From JALZAA01 sp035938395 (GTDB taxonomy: Bacteria > Actinomycetota > Acidimicrobiia > IMCC26256 > JACDBD01), in assembly GCA_035938395.1 (NCBI GenBank), contig DASZGY010000080.1, positions 1-64,000 of the forward strand: a stretch of 64,000 nucleotides of DNA, read 5' to 3'. Below are positions 19,101 through 27,363 of this stretch, piece after piece (position 1 is the stretch's first letter; each line of letters opens with the position of its first letter). Made by a program: the position numbers and the translations under genes. The notes beneath the pieces are model-generated. The model searched no databases. It was not told where the DNA came from and saw nothing but the letters and a program-made list of their open reading frames with translations.

Positions 19101-19264
19101 GCGGGCGCGAGACGTGGGAAAACTGCTGCTACTGCGCGTTCGACCGCGTCTGCGCGCCTGCGCGCGACGACGACTGGACCCGCAAGCGGGCCGACCCGGT
19201 CGTGGCGCGGTTTCGGCAGCTGGCCGACCCGCCGCCGCAGGCGGCCGAGGAGGTCGAGTCGTGA
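16124..19264 (+). CDS. addB: AddB-like PD-(D/E)XK nuclease with Fe-S cysteines
   Basis: A 1046-residue protein from the ATG at 16124. The N-terminal two thirds resemble an inactivated UvrD-like helicase: VTVAVPSTYAGLALRRAL stands where a Walker A would be, with no GKT, as in AddB. The C-terminal nuclease has D885 (FIDRVD) and D900/K902 (FDYKTG). Four cysteines, C735 in the ATCPFRY segment and C1001-x2-C1004-x5-C1010, have exactly the AddB iron-sulfur spacing that pins the nuclease domain. The stop overlaps the GTG of the helicase gene (GTGA), so the two subunits are translationally coupled. Together they should resect double-strand breaks for RecA. A mycobacterial AdnA would carry its own Walker A, so AddB is the better name. 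Confidence 0.8.
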   Translation: MVRVQLVEHGPAARKALREAVRSAKGMDPLAPVTVAVPSTYAGLALRRALATPDGLVNVRFLALARLAELLGAPALAAERRRPLTRPLRAEAVRAVLADAGKPLGPVASHPATERALDASFLELRRAGDDSLEQLARAGDPAASVARLYPEFRSRTAGFYDDEDLAFAAAAALAGDAPALREIGHVVLHLPTRLSPGETELVRALGAAGRLRALLGLTGDPAADAHVEELAAALGGTETPEHGASPVLPTGTAIVSAPDPEDELRAVVRDVMARASSGTPLHRVAILFRVDEPYARLAQELLDAADVPWSGPSTRRLAETTAGRVLLGLLRLPDGDFARDTVVDWIASGPVRDPSDGRAVPASRWDTLSREAGIVTGLAQWNERLTRLSRHLAADLAATDDDELSEGARRHREADLEHVEHLSRFVADLGARLAPPSPGTWPRLAAWARELLDRYLGGEGLRVSWPEAEVEAARQVADALDGLAALAEIRAEASLPTFVRALESELDAPAGRVGSFGAGVFVGGLRHAYGGDFDVVHVVGMAEGAFPPLGREDPLIPDRARRVTGTALPVHAVRRAEERRDYLAALATAPVRLLSSPRADPRAQRKRLPARWLLETASSLLGGTVGAEELTRLGSTEWLHVVPSFEAGVCAPGEEGSLTERDLRSLRIWQERRRPLERHPLIAATPSLAAGVTALRARRTAALTRFDGNVGAVPGLLPDEDDAVSPTSLESWATCPFRYLLQRVLRVREVERPEATDRIGPLERGRLVHAVLAEFLDGVEPRTAPDQPWDDAERGLLLAIGERYCNEAESEGLTGRPLLWKLDRRRILRELEGFLDTDEEIRRALGVVPKARARELAFGFGGDTGAPATITLADGRVVRFHGFIDRVDQGPSGSPIVVFDYKTGRPEDPTKGLERGNKLQLPVYALAMAGDDRKADVQAYYWSTRAFGTEALAGIKLDEPTLDQFTDNVSTIVEGIGAGVFPAFPDKPRQDGRGRETWENCCYCAFDRVCAPARDDDWTRKRADPVVARFRQLADPPPQAAEEVES

Positions 19265-22200
19265 CCGTCGACGCCGCCGCACGCGACGCCATCCGCGACC
19301 TCCACGATGCCACTCTTTTCGTCGAGGCCGGCGCGGGTACGGGCAAGACCACCGCGCTCGTCGAGCGGGTCGTGTCGTTGATCGCGCGCGGCCGCGTCGA
19401 GATCCGCCAGCTGGCGGCGATCACGTTCACCGAAGCCGCCGCGGGCGAGCTGCGCGACCGTATCCGCACGCGCCTCGAGCAGAGCACGACCGACCCGGTG
19501 CTCGCCCCCGACGAACGAGAACGGTGCCGGGTGGCGCTCGAGGACGTCGATGACGCCGCGCTCTCGACGCTGCACGGCTTCGCCCAGCGGATCCTCGCCG
19601 AGCACCCCCTCGAGGCGGGGCTCCCACCCCGGTTCGAGGTGGTCGACGACGTCGAGGCGGCCGTGGGCTTCGAGGAGCGCTGGGGCGTGTTCCTCGACGC
19701 GATCGTCGCCGACCCGGAGCTCGAGCCGGTCCTGCTCCCGGCGCTGGCGCTGGGCGTCGACTTCGACCACTTGCGCCGAGTCGCACGCGTCCTGCACGAG
19801 CACTACGAGCGGCTGCGTTCCTCGTCCGCATCGGCTTCGGGGGTCGGTGCGCCGGCCCCCGCGGTCGACCTGGGGCCGGTCCTGGCGCCTCTCGAGCAGG
19901 CAGTCGCGCGGCTCGTCGACTGTGGTGTCCCGCAGGACAAGCTCTTCCAGCACATCCACGGGCTCGCCGGATGGGCCGACGTCCTGCGCGGCGCGACCGA
20001 CGACCTCGACCGCCTCGACCTGCTCGGCGAGATGCCGAAGTTCGCAACGAACGTGGGGCGGCGCACGAACTGGCGCTGTCCCGTCGAGGAGGTACGAGAC
20101 CTGCTCGGGCAGGCGGATGCAGCGCGCATCACGCTCGTCCGCCGGCAGCAGCAGGCGACCCTCGACGTGCTGGTTGCCCGATTGCGCGGCTTCGCGCGGG
20201 GCTACGCCGACGAGCGGCGTCGTGACGGCCGCATCGAGTTCCACGACCTGCTCGTACTGGCGCGGGACGTGCTGCAACGCAACCCGGGCGTGCGCGCCGC
20301 GCTCCGCGAGCGGTTCCGGGTCCTCCTGATCGACGAGTTCCAGGACACCGATCCCCTGCAGATCGAGATCGCCGTGCTGCTTGCGTCGGACGACCCCGAC
20401 GCGGGCACGCGGCCGTGGTGGGAAGTGTCCATCGCGCCGGGCCGGGCGTTCTTCGTCGGCGACCCGAAGCAGTCGATCTACCGCTTCCGGCGGGCCGACC
20501 TGGAGCTGTACCACCGCGTCGAGCAGGAGCTGCTCGACGGCCGACAAGAGCTCACCCAGAACTTCCGGTCCGTGCCCGGGATACTCGACTGGGTGAACCA
20601 CATCTTCTCCCGCCTCTTCGACACTCACGGGGATGGTGCGCAAGCCGCGCACGTGCAGTTGGTCGCCGAGCGGGATCCCTCCCCCACGTCGGTGCCGCCC
20701 GTCGCCACCTTCGGTGGGCCGGCCGACGTGCAGCACGTCGCCGAGGTCCGCGCCGTCGAGGCCGACGCCGTCGCCGCGCTCGCCCGACGGATCAAGGACG
20801 ACGCGTGGCAGATCGTCGACCCGGTCACCGGGGAGATTCGCCTCGCCCGGTACGACGACGTCGCCCTGCTGCTCCCGACGCGCACGGCGCTCCCCGACCT
20901 GGAGGACGCGCTCGAGCGCGCCGACGTGCCCGTCCGAATCGAGAGCCAGTCGCTCGTCTTCTCGACGGCCGAGATACGCGACTTGCTGTCCATCCTGGGC
21001 GCGCTCGACGATCCGACCGACGAGATCGCGCTGATCGCGTCACTGCGGTCGCCGGCGTTCGGCTGCGGAGACGACGAGATCTTCGATTACTACCGCCGCG
21101 GCGGGCGGTGGGATTACCGGCGGCCCGCGCCGGACGACATGCCGCTCGACCATCCCGTTGTCGCGGCTCTTGCCGCGCTCCGGCGGCTCCACGATGCGCG
21201 CTGGTGGCAATCGGTCAGTCAGACGGTCGAGGCGATCGTGCGGGAACGCCGCATGTTGGAGCTCGCGGTCACGCACCGGCGACCGCGCGACCACTGGAGG
21301 CGCGTCCGGTTCTTCGTCGATCAGGCGCGGGCGTACGAAGCCGCCTCCGGTCGCGGGCTGCGCGGCTTCATCGAGTGGGTCCAGCAGCTGGCGGACGAGC
21401 GTGCCCGCGCCGTCGAGATCGTCGTGCCCGAGCCCGACGACGACGCGCTCCGTGTGCTCACGGTGCACGGCGCCAAGGGACTGGAGTTTCCGATCGTGAT
21501 CCTCGCCGGGCTCAACGTCAGCCCGCCGAACCGCGCGACGCCCGTGCTGTGGAACCCCGACGGGACGTTCGAGGTCCGGGTCGGGCGCGTCGCGCAAGGC
21601 ACCCGCTTCGAGACCGCCGGGTGGCACGACCGGTCGCAGCGCGAGGACGAGCTCGACGCCGCCGAACGGCTGCGGCTGCTCTACGTTGCGGCGACCCGCG
21701 CCCGCGACCACTTGCTCGTGAGCCTGTACCACAAGCGCACGGACCGAATCGACTGCCACGCCGCGCTGTTGTGCGAGCACGCAGATGACGCACCCGCGGC
21801 CGTCCTCGACTTCGAGGCCGACGGTGTCGACGGCGCCCAAGGGGCGAGTTTCCCCTCGGCGCCGGGACCAGCCGACGCCGAAGCCGAAGAGGAGCCCGGC
21901 GAGCGTGACCGCTGGATCGCGGCGCGCGCCGCGCTGCTCGCCCGCGCCGGCCGTCCCGCGACCGTCGCCGCCACGACCCTCGCAAAGGAGCCTTCGGCCC
22001 CGGCGGATCCCGGCCCCGAGGCCGGGGTCGAGAAGGACGAGCCCGTCGACGACCGGCCCGCCTGGCGGCGGGGGCGCGCGGGCACGTCGGTGGGGCGGGC
22101 CGTGCACGCCGTCCTCCAGACCGTCGACCTCGCCACCGGCGACGGTCTCGACAACACCGCCCGAGCGCAGGCGCTCGCCGAGGGGATCCCCCAGCGGGAG

Positions 22201-22599
22201 GCGGAGATCCGGGCCCTGGCTCGCAGCGTCCTCCAGTCGAGCACGGTGCGCGGCGCGGTCACGGGAGGCCGCTATTGGCGCGAGGTTCCCGTCGCCGCCG
22301 TCGTCGACGGCGTCACGGTCGAGGGCTTCGTCGACCTGCTGATCGAGACGCTGGAGGGACTCGTCGTCGTGGATTACAAGACCGACCAGGCCCCGACCGA
22401 CGACGAGCTCGACGCCGCCATGGAGCGGTACCGCGCCCAGGGCGCCGCGTACGCCCTCGCGCTCGAGCGTGCGCTCGGCACGCCGGTCGCGCGATGCCTC
22501 TTCGTGTTCGCCCGCCGGCGCCGTGCCGTCGAGCGCGAGGTCGACGACCTACCGGCGGCGATCGCCGCCGTCGAGCGGCGCGTGGCTGAACTGTCGTGA
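19261..22599 (+). CDS. addA: AddA-like UvrD/RecB helicase-nuclease
   Basis: A 1112-residue protein. The GTG at 19261 overlaps the preceding stop and puts the Walker A (VEAGAGTGKTTAL) at about residues 22-34. Further superfamily 1 motifs follow in order: LLIDEFQDTDPLQ (Walker B), FVGDPKQSIYRFRRAD, LTQNFRS, LTVHGAKGLEFP and LLYVAATRARDHLLV. The C-terminal RecB-type nuclease has EGFVDLLIE and VVDYKTDQ. It supplies the 3'-5' motor and one nuclease of an AddAB-type end-resection machine. A strong GC hairpin lies just after the stop. Confidence 0.88.
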   Translation: MTVDAAARDAIRDLHDATLFVEAGAGTGKTTALVERVVSLIARGRVEIRQLAAITFTEAAAGELRDRIRTRLEQSTTDPVLAPDERERCRVALEDVDDAALSTLHGFAQRILAEHPLEAGLPPRFEVVDDVEAAVGFEERWGVFLDAIVADPELEPVLLPALALGVDFDHLRRVARVLHEHYERLRSSSASASGVGAPAPAVDLGPVLAPLEQAVARLVDCGVPQDKLFQHIHGLAGWADVLRGATDDLDRLDLLGEMPKFATNVGRRTNWRCPVEEVRDLLGQADAARITLVRRQQQATLDVLVARLRGFARGYADERRRDGRIEFHDLLVLARDVLQRNPGVRAALRERFRVLLIDEFQDTDPLQIEIAVLLASDDPDAGTRPWWEVSIAPGRAFFVGDPKQSIYRFRRADLELYHRVEQELLDGRQELTQNFRSVPGILDWVNHIFSRLFDTHGDGAQAAHVQLVAERDPSPTSVPPVATFGGPADVQHVAEVRAVEADAVAALARRIKDDAWQIVDPVTGEIRLARYDDVALLLPTRTALPDLEDALERADVPVRIESQSLVFSTAEIRDLLSILGALDDPTDEIALIASLRSPAFGCGDDEIFDYYRRGGRWDYRRPAPDDMPLDHPVVAALAALRRLHDARWWQSVSQTVEAIVRERRMLELAVTHRRPRDHWRRVRFFVDQARAYEAASGRGLRGFIEWVQQLADERARAVEIVVPEPDDDALRVLTVHGAKGLEFPIVILAGLNVSPPNRATPVLWNPDGTFEVRVGRVAQGTRFETAGWHDRSQREDELDAAERLRLLYVAATRARDHLLVSLYHKRTDRIDCHAALLCEHADDAPAAVLDFEADGVDGAQGASFPSAPGPADAEAEEEPGERDRWIAARAALLARAGRPATVAATTLAKEPSAPADPGPEAGVEKDEPVDDRPAWRRGRAGTSVGRAVHAVLQTVDLATGDGLDNTARAQALAEGIPQREAEIRALARSVLQSSTVRGAVTGGRYWREVPVAAVVDGVTVEGFVDLLIETLEGLVVVDYKTDQAPTDDELDAAMERYRAQGAAYALALERALGTPVARCLFVFARRRRAVEREVDDLPAAIAAVERRVAELS

Positions 22600-22605
22600 C
22601 GCGCC

Positions 22606-22632
22606 GCGGCCCGGGGCGAGGCCCCGGGCCGC
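22606..22632. terminator. Perfect 12-bp GC stem-loop between convergent genes
   Basis: The arms GCGGCCCGGGGC and GCCCCGGGCCGC (22606-22617 and 22621-22632) are exact reverse complements around a GAG loop. It starts 7 bp after the helicase stop and ends 27 bp before the protease stop on the other strand, so it can terminate both units. There is no T run, which is common for actinobacterial hairpin terminators. Confidence 0.8.
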
Positions 22633-22659
22633 GATCACGTGCTTCTCAGCCCGCTTTGG

Positions 22660-23523
22660 TCAGAGCCCGAGCGAAGCGAGCAGGTTCGCTGCCAGGTTCG
22701 GGTTGAACGGCTGCGTTCCCAGTGCCAGCTGGGCGCCGAGCGACGAGTGCGCGTTCATGTAGCTGATCTCGCGACTGACGTCACCGACGCCGTTCGAGCC
22801 GGCGACCGGCGCGATCTGGACGGTGCTGAGGATGCCCAGCGCGGCGCCGGTCGAGTTGAGGAACGCGCTCCCGGAGTCGCCGGGGATCCCGGGCGACGCG
22901 GTGTACACGTTGTGGCTCCAGCCGCCACCGGCGTCACCGAGGCTGACGCCTTGCTTGGGGCTCAGCTGGCTGACACCGCCGCGCAGCTCGGAGTTCCCGT
23001 ACGAGTACACGTTCTCGCCCTGGACCGTGCCGTTGTTGTCGATGCCGTTCGGGCCGCCCCAGAACGGGATCGACGGGTTGACCTTCCCGAAGTCGGCGGG
23101 ATTCAACTTGATCAACGCCAGGTCGTTGAACTGGCAGGTGTTGGCGTCGGCCTCGCCCAGCCCCTGCATCGTCAGCCAGGAGTTGTAGACCATGGTGCCC
23201 GGCTGGGACGCGCCGGTCACCTGCACCTGTGTGCCGATGGGCAACGAGCCCGACGTGCAACCGTTCGTCGCCGTGTTGCCCCCGGTGCCCGAGCAATGGG
23301 CCGCCTGGCCGATGTACACGGTGTTCGAGGCGTCGAAGAAGATGAAGTTCGCCGTGCACTGAGCCCCGGCCGTGAAGGTCTGGACGCCGGGGTGGATCGG
23401 TGCCGTCGCGGCCGGCGCCCAGGTGGGCGCAGCGCTCGCGGAGGGCGCTTCGGCCGCCACCAACGGCAGGGCGACGGTCGCGCACGCGACCGCGGCGGCG
23501 AAGACGCGGGCCAGCAGTTTCAT
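22660..23523 (-). CDS. Secreted trypsin-like serine protease
   Basis: A 287-residue protein with a clear signal peptide (MKLLARVFAAAVACATVALP, Ala-rich cleavage region near 25-33) and a strong ribosome site GGAGG before the ATG. The chymotrypsin-fold triad is complete: H76 in GQAAHCSG, D134 in NDLALIKL and S217 in GIPGDSGSA. Several cysteine pairs (C56, C77, C89, C130) may form disulfides after export. It is expected to act outside the cell. It has no operon partners, and I see no pro-domain with a clear cleavage site. Confidence 0.9.
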   Translation of the reverse strand: MKLLARVFAAAVACATVALPLVAAEAPSASAAPTWAPAATAPIHPGVQTFTAGAQCTANFIFFDASNTVYIGQAAHCSGTGGNTATNGCTSGSLPIGTQVQVTGASQPGTMVYNSWLTMQGLGEADANTCQFNDLALIKLNPADFGKVNPSIPFWGGPNGIDNNGTVQGENVYSYGNSELRGGVSQLSPKQGVSLGDAGGGWSHNVYTASPGIPGDSGSAFLNSTGAALGILSTVQIAPVAGSNGVGDVSREISYMNAHSSLGAQLALGTQPFNPNLAANLLASLGL

Positions 23524-23733
23524 GGGGAGGTCCTCCTTGGGTCGGTCCGCATGCCCGATATCGGCGATTCGGGAGCATAACGCCCATCTCGGACCGAATG
23601 CACGCTCCCTGGCGAGTCTTCGTCGACTCCCTGGCGGACCTCCGTCCGCAGGATGACGCAGCCGTCGGGCGGCATCCTCGGGGCTCCCGGCCGAGCCGCC
23701 GCGCGCGCCGTGGTGCGCGACGACCCCTGAGTC

Positions 23734-24537
23734 CTACGCGAGCACGTCCTTGCTGGTGAAGCGCGACCACGCCGCGGCCGCGAACACGACGACGGTCACC
23801 CCCTGGACCAGGAGGTTCAGCAGGATCTGGTTCCAGTACACGGGCGAACGGAGGACGTCGCCGAACGACAGCCAGTAGTGCGTGAGCAGGAACGGCTGCA
23901 GCCACGACAGCGCCGGCACGGCGTTGAGCACGCCGCTGAGCACGGCTACCCCGACGGTCCCGGCCATTGCGCCGACGGGCGCGTCCGTGAGCGTCGAGAT
24001 GAACATGCCGATGGCGGCCAGGCCGAGCAGCGACAGCGCGACCAACACCGCGGCGAGGCCGATCCGCAACGTGCCCGCGGCCAGCGACAACGTGTCGCCG
24101 GACAGGGTCGTGACGTCCCCGATCGGGAAGAGGATGGAGCCTGCGATCAGTCCGGCGATCGCGACGGCGAAGGTGGCGACGAAGCAGAAGATGGTCACGG
24201 TCGTCGCCTTGATGACGAGCAGCCGTGTCCGACCGACCGGACGAGAGAGCAGGTATCGCAGCGTGCCGAGGTTCGCCTCCCCTGCCACCGCGTCACCGGC
24301 GACGATGGCGACCGCGAGGGGAAGGAAGAACGGCAGCGTGACCGTGAGGCCGACGAGGGCGGCGAAGACTCCGTTGTTCGTGATCTGGTCGAAGAAGCGC
24401 GGTCCCGATCCCGGGCTCGGACCCTCGCCCGAGAGACGCACCGCGACCGCGACCGCGATCGGCACGGCCGCGAGCACGAGCAGCAACACACGTGTGCGGA
24501 CTCGTCGGAACAGCAGTCCGATGTCAGCCAGCCACAT
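23734..24537 (-). CDS. ABC-2 type transporter permease
   Basis: A 267-residue membrane protein with about six helices. The N-terminal part RVRTRVLLLVLAAVPIAVAV is followed by the typical ABC-2 GDAVAGEANLGTLRYLLSRPVGRTRLL loop, the coupling segment that meets the ATPase, and by four further hydrophobic segments. It overlaps the end of the ATPase gene by 14 bp. With the ATPase and the exported partner at 25453 it forms an exporter; the substrate is unknown. Confidence 0.88.
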   Translation of the reverse strand: MWLADIGLLFRRVRTRVLLLVLAAVPIAVAVAVRLSGEGPSPGSGPRFFDQITNNGVFAALVGLTVTLPFFLPLAVAIVAGDAVAGEANLGTLRYLLSRPVGRTRLLVIKATTVTIFCFVATFAVAIAGLIAGSILFPIGDVTTLSGDTLSLAAGTLRIGLAAVLVALSLLGLAAIGMFISTLTDAPVGAMAGTVGVAVLSGVLNAVPALSWLQPFLLTHYWLSFGDVLRSPVYWNQILLNLLVQGVTVVVFAAAAWSRFTSKDVLA

Positions 24538-25456
24538 CGAATCCCTCTCCGGTCAGCGCCACGAATGCATCTTCGAGGCTGCGGCGGTCGGTCGTCAGGC
24601 TGCGGACGCCCACGCCCGCCATCACCAGCGCCCGGTTGCACTCTTCCGGTCGTTGCCCGTCGAGCTGGGCGGAGACGACCTCACCGGTGACGACGATCGA
24701 CTCCAGCCCGAGACGATCGAGCACCTGCGCGGCGTTCCCGGCGTCCTCGGTCTCGACGCGCAGCATCGCGTCGCCCCGACCGCGGAGGTCCTCGATCGAG
24801 CCCTGCGCGACGACCTTGCCCACCGAGATGATGCCGAGGTGCGTGCAGAGCTGCTCCACCTCGCTGAGGAGGTGGGTCGACAGGAACACGGTCGACCCTT
24901 CGGACGCCAGCTCGCGAACGAGGTTGCGGATCTCGCGCGTCCCTTGCGGGTCCATGCCGTTCGTCGGCTCGTCGAGGACGAGCAGGCTCCGGGGCCGGAG
25001 GAGCGCGGCCGCGAGACCCAGGCGCTGCTTCATACCGAGTGAGTAGGCGCGGTACCGCTTGGTCGCAGCGGCGGCGAGCCCGACCTTGGTCAGGGCGTCG
25101 TCGATGCGCGCGGCGCGCGTCTTGCGCTGGCCGTCGGGCCCGGCGGCGTCGATACGCCGCAGGTTCTGACGGCCGGTGAGCCAGGGATAGAACGCCGGCC
25201 CCTCGACGAGGGCCCCGACCTGTGGGAGCACCCGTGAGCTGGCGGCGGGCATCGTCTCCCCCAGGAGACGGAACGACCCTGCGGTGGGCCAGATCAGCCC
25301 GAGCAGCATGCGGATCGTCGTGGTCTTGCCCGACCCGTTGGGCCCGAGGAACCCGTACACACTGCCCCGCGGCACGGCGAGATCGACCTGGTCCACGACC
25401 GCGGTGTGGCCGAGACGCTTCGTCAGCCCGGTGGTCTCGATCGCGAGGTCGCTCAT
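24524..25456 (-). CDS. ABC transporter ATP-binding protein (ABC-2 exporter, CcmA type)
   Basis: A 310-residue ATPase from the ATG at 25456, which overlaps the upstream stop (ATGA) and fixes the start inside a longer open frame. Walker A GPNGSGKTT, signature YSLGMKQRLGLA, Walker B LLVLDEPTNGMDP and the switch histidine in STHLLSEVEQL are all present. The C-terminal domain resembles that of drug or bacitracin exporters. It powers the permease encoded directly after it. Confidence 0.93.
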   Translation of the reverse strand: MSDLAIETTGLTKRLGHTAVVDQVDLAVPRGSVYGFLGPNGSGKTTTIRMLLGLIWPTAGSFRLLGETMPAASSRVLPQVGALVEGPAFYPWLTGRQNLRRIDAAGPDGQRKTRAARIDDALTKVGLAAAATKRYRAYSLGMKQRLGLAAALLRPRSLLVLDEPTNGMDPQGTREIRNLVRELASEGSTVFLSTHLLSEVEQLCTHLGIISVGKVVAQGSIEDLRGRGDAMLRVETEDAGNAAQVLDRLGLESIVVTGEVVSAQLDGQRPEECNRALVMAGVGVRSLTTDRRSLEDAFVALTGEGFDVAG

Positions 25457-26598
25457 GTCGTCGATGCGATCTGCGTGGCGGCGGACTCGAGCCCGTTCGG
25501 CGTCACCGCGCCCGCCACCATGCGGCCGTTGTCCAGGATGAGCAGGCTGAAGACGGGTGTCTCCAAGAGCCGCCCGGTGCCGTACGGGCCACTGACCGCC
25601 TTGGCGGTGCGCCCGAGGTTCTCCAATCGCCATCCGCTGAGGCCGGGCAGCGCGACGACCTCGTCCCAGCCGTCCCCTACGGTCGCGAGCCGGAGCAGCG
25701 TCTGGTCGACGCCCTTGACGGACTGCACGTCCTCGACGGTTCGCGCTCGGTCGCGTTGCTGCCGCTCGTTGTTCGAGAAATTCGGTGTGGCGATCACGTT
25801 GGCGCCGTCCGCGACCTTCGCCTCCGGCGGCGCCTGGAACGCGAGGTTCGACGCGGCCGGACGTTTGAAGTCGATCGAGGTGAACTTGCTCTCGATCGCG
25901 ACGGTCCCGCTGCGTGTGTGCACCGCCACCTTCAACGGCACGCCGTTGGCGGCGTCGACGCCGATCACGATCTCGGTGACGAGCGACGTCGGCGTGTCCG
26001 GGATCAACGCCAGCTGGTAGACGGGGCGATCGGCGACGTACGTCGGCTCGCGGAGCGCCAGTCGAGTCGCCTGCGTCCGCAGCGGCAGGAATCGCGCCGC
26101 CATCCCGTCCGGCGACTCGATGGAAGCACCACCCGCGAGCGCGGAGATCAGCCCCGTCGCGTCGGGGGCGGGGGCCGGGTTCTGCACCCTCGTCACGCGG
26201 GAACTGCGACTGTGCCAGACGTAGGTGAGGTCGCCGTTGCGGTACCAGTCGGTCTCCTCGAGCTGTTGCAGGAGCGCGATACGGCGCTGGCTCCCGTCCT
26301 GCCACAAGCGAGCGTCGTTGCTCCCCGCCGCCAGGCCCACGAGGGACCCGCCGCTGTCTCCCGACGTGCTCCCGAAGTCGCCCAACCCGAGGTTGGTGCT
26401 CATCTCGAGGAAGCCGGACCTCGGTTCCGGATGGGGGCTCGCCGCCCAGTCCGCGACTTCGGCCGGCGTCCGTGCCGGCAGCGCGGGCGCGGCGCGAGCC
26501 TCGAGCCGGTCACGAACCGAGTATCCCGCCCAGAGCAGGCCCACGAGCGCGACCGGCACGACATAACGCCATTTCCGCGTCCTCGACCGGGCCACCAC
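25453..26598 (-). CDS. Exported LolA/RseB-like protein, first gene of an ABC-2 operon
   Basis: A 381-residue protein with a basic start, one N-terminal membrane helix (VVPVALVGLLWAGYSV) and a large extracellular part. Patterns such as WYRNGDLTYVWHSRSSRV, FLPLRTQATRLAL, YQLALIPDTPTSLVTEIVIGVD and VAIESKFTSIDFKRP fit the half-barrel repeat of the LolA/RseB (MucB) superfamily, which binds lipid-like groups. The gene overlaps the ATPase gene and is operonic with the ABC-2 exporter, so it may accept, deliver or sense the exported molecule. The family call rests on pattern only. Confidence 0.65.
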   Translation of the reverse strand: MVARSRTRKWRYVVPVALVGLLWAGYSVRDRLEARAAPALPARTPAEVADWAASPHPEPRSGFLEMSTNLGLGDFGSTSGDSGGSLVGLAAGSNDARLWQDGSQRRIALLQQLEETDWYRNGDLTYVWHSRSSRVTRVQNPAPAPDATGLISALAGGASIESPDGMAARFLPLRTQATRLALREPTYVADRPVYQLALIPDTPTSLVTEIVIGVDAANGVPLKVAVHTRSGTVAIESKFTSIDFKRPAASNLAFQAPPEAKVADGANVIATPNFSNNERQQRDRARTVEDVQSVKGVDQTLLRLATVGDGWDEVVALPGLSGWRLENLGRTAKAVSGPYGTGRLLETPVFSLLILDNGRMVAGAVTPNGLESAATQIASTT

Positions 26599-26679
26599 CG
26601 CTCCAGGTTATGACCGTCATCACGCCATCGGAACGCGGTCGCCACTCGCTGTGCGTCCGCTGAGAGCCGGCAGGGCCGC

Positions 26680-27342
26680 TCACCTGTCGGGCGCCCGCCC
26701 TTGCTGCGCGCCCAGTCGGGCGGCGTACACCGCAGCTTGGGTGCGGCGCTCCATGCCGAGCTTCGAGAGCAGATTCGACACGTAGTTCTTCACCGTCTTC
26801 TCGGCGAGATGCACCTGCTCGGCGATCTGACGGTTCGTGAGCCCGTCGGCGATCAGCCGCAGGATGTTCCGCTCTTGCGGGCTCAGGCGGGCGAGCAGCT
26901 CGTCTTCCTCGGAGCCGCTGCGGAGCCGCTCCAGGACCCGGGCCGTCACCGACGGATCGAGGAGCGACCGGCCGCTCGCGACGGCGCGCACGGCCTCGAC
27001 GACGTCCGCGCCCTTGATCTGCTTGAGGACATACCCGGACGCGCCCGCCATGATCGCCTGGAAGAGCGCTTCGTCATCCGCGAACGACGTGAGCATGAGG
27101 CACTGGATCTCGGGATGAGCCGAACGGATCTCTCGACAGACCTGCACGCCGTCACCATCGGGCAGACGGACGTCGAGCACCGCGACATCGGGACGCGTCG
27201 GCGGGATGCGCGCCAGCGCCTCGGCCGCGGTTCCGGCCTCACCCACCACTTCGAGGTCGCCGTCCGCCTCGAGGAGCTCCTTGACGCCGCGCCGGACGAT
27301 CTCGTGGTCGTCGAGGAGGAACACCCGCACCGCATTGCCCAC
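26680..27342 (-). CDS. DevR/DosR-like NarL-family response regulator
   Basis: A 220-residue regulator. The receiver has D11/D12, phospho-acceptor D57 (VLDVRLPD), T85 and K107, all intact. The C-terminal LuxR helix-turn-helix is LSPQERNILRLIADGLTNRQIAEQVHLAEKTVKNYVSNLL, with the KTVKNYVSNLL recognition helix close to DevR of mycobacteria. The GTG at 27342 is divergent from the histidine kinase gene with 21 bp between starts, so kinase and regulator share a control region. Mycobacterial DevR responds to hypoxia and NO; the trigger here may differ because the partner sensor is short. Confidence 0.88.
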   Translation of the reverse strand: MGNAVRVFLLDDHEIVRRGVKELLEADGDLEVVGEAGTAAEALARIPPTRPDVAVLDVRLPDGDGVQVCREIRSAHPEIQCLMLTSFADDEALFQAIMAGASGYVLKQIKGADVVEAVRAVASGRSLLDPSVTARVLERLRSGSEEDELLARLSPQERNILRLIADGLTNRQIAEQVHLAEKTVKNYVSNLLSKLGMERRTQAAVYAARLGAQQGRAPDR

Positions 27343-27363
27343 GCTTCACCCCAGGATCAGAAT

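Noticed and set aside
27343..27363. Search for a DevR-box (GGGAC...GTCCC) between the kinase and regulator starts
   Set aside because: The 21-bp gap holds no such palindrome; no autoregulatory site can be claimed.
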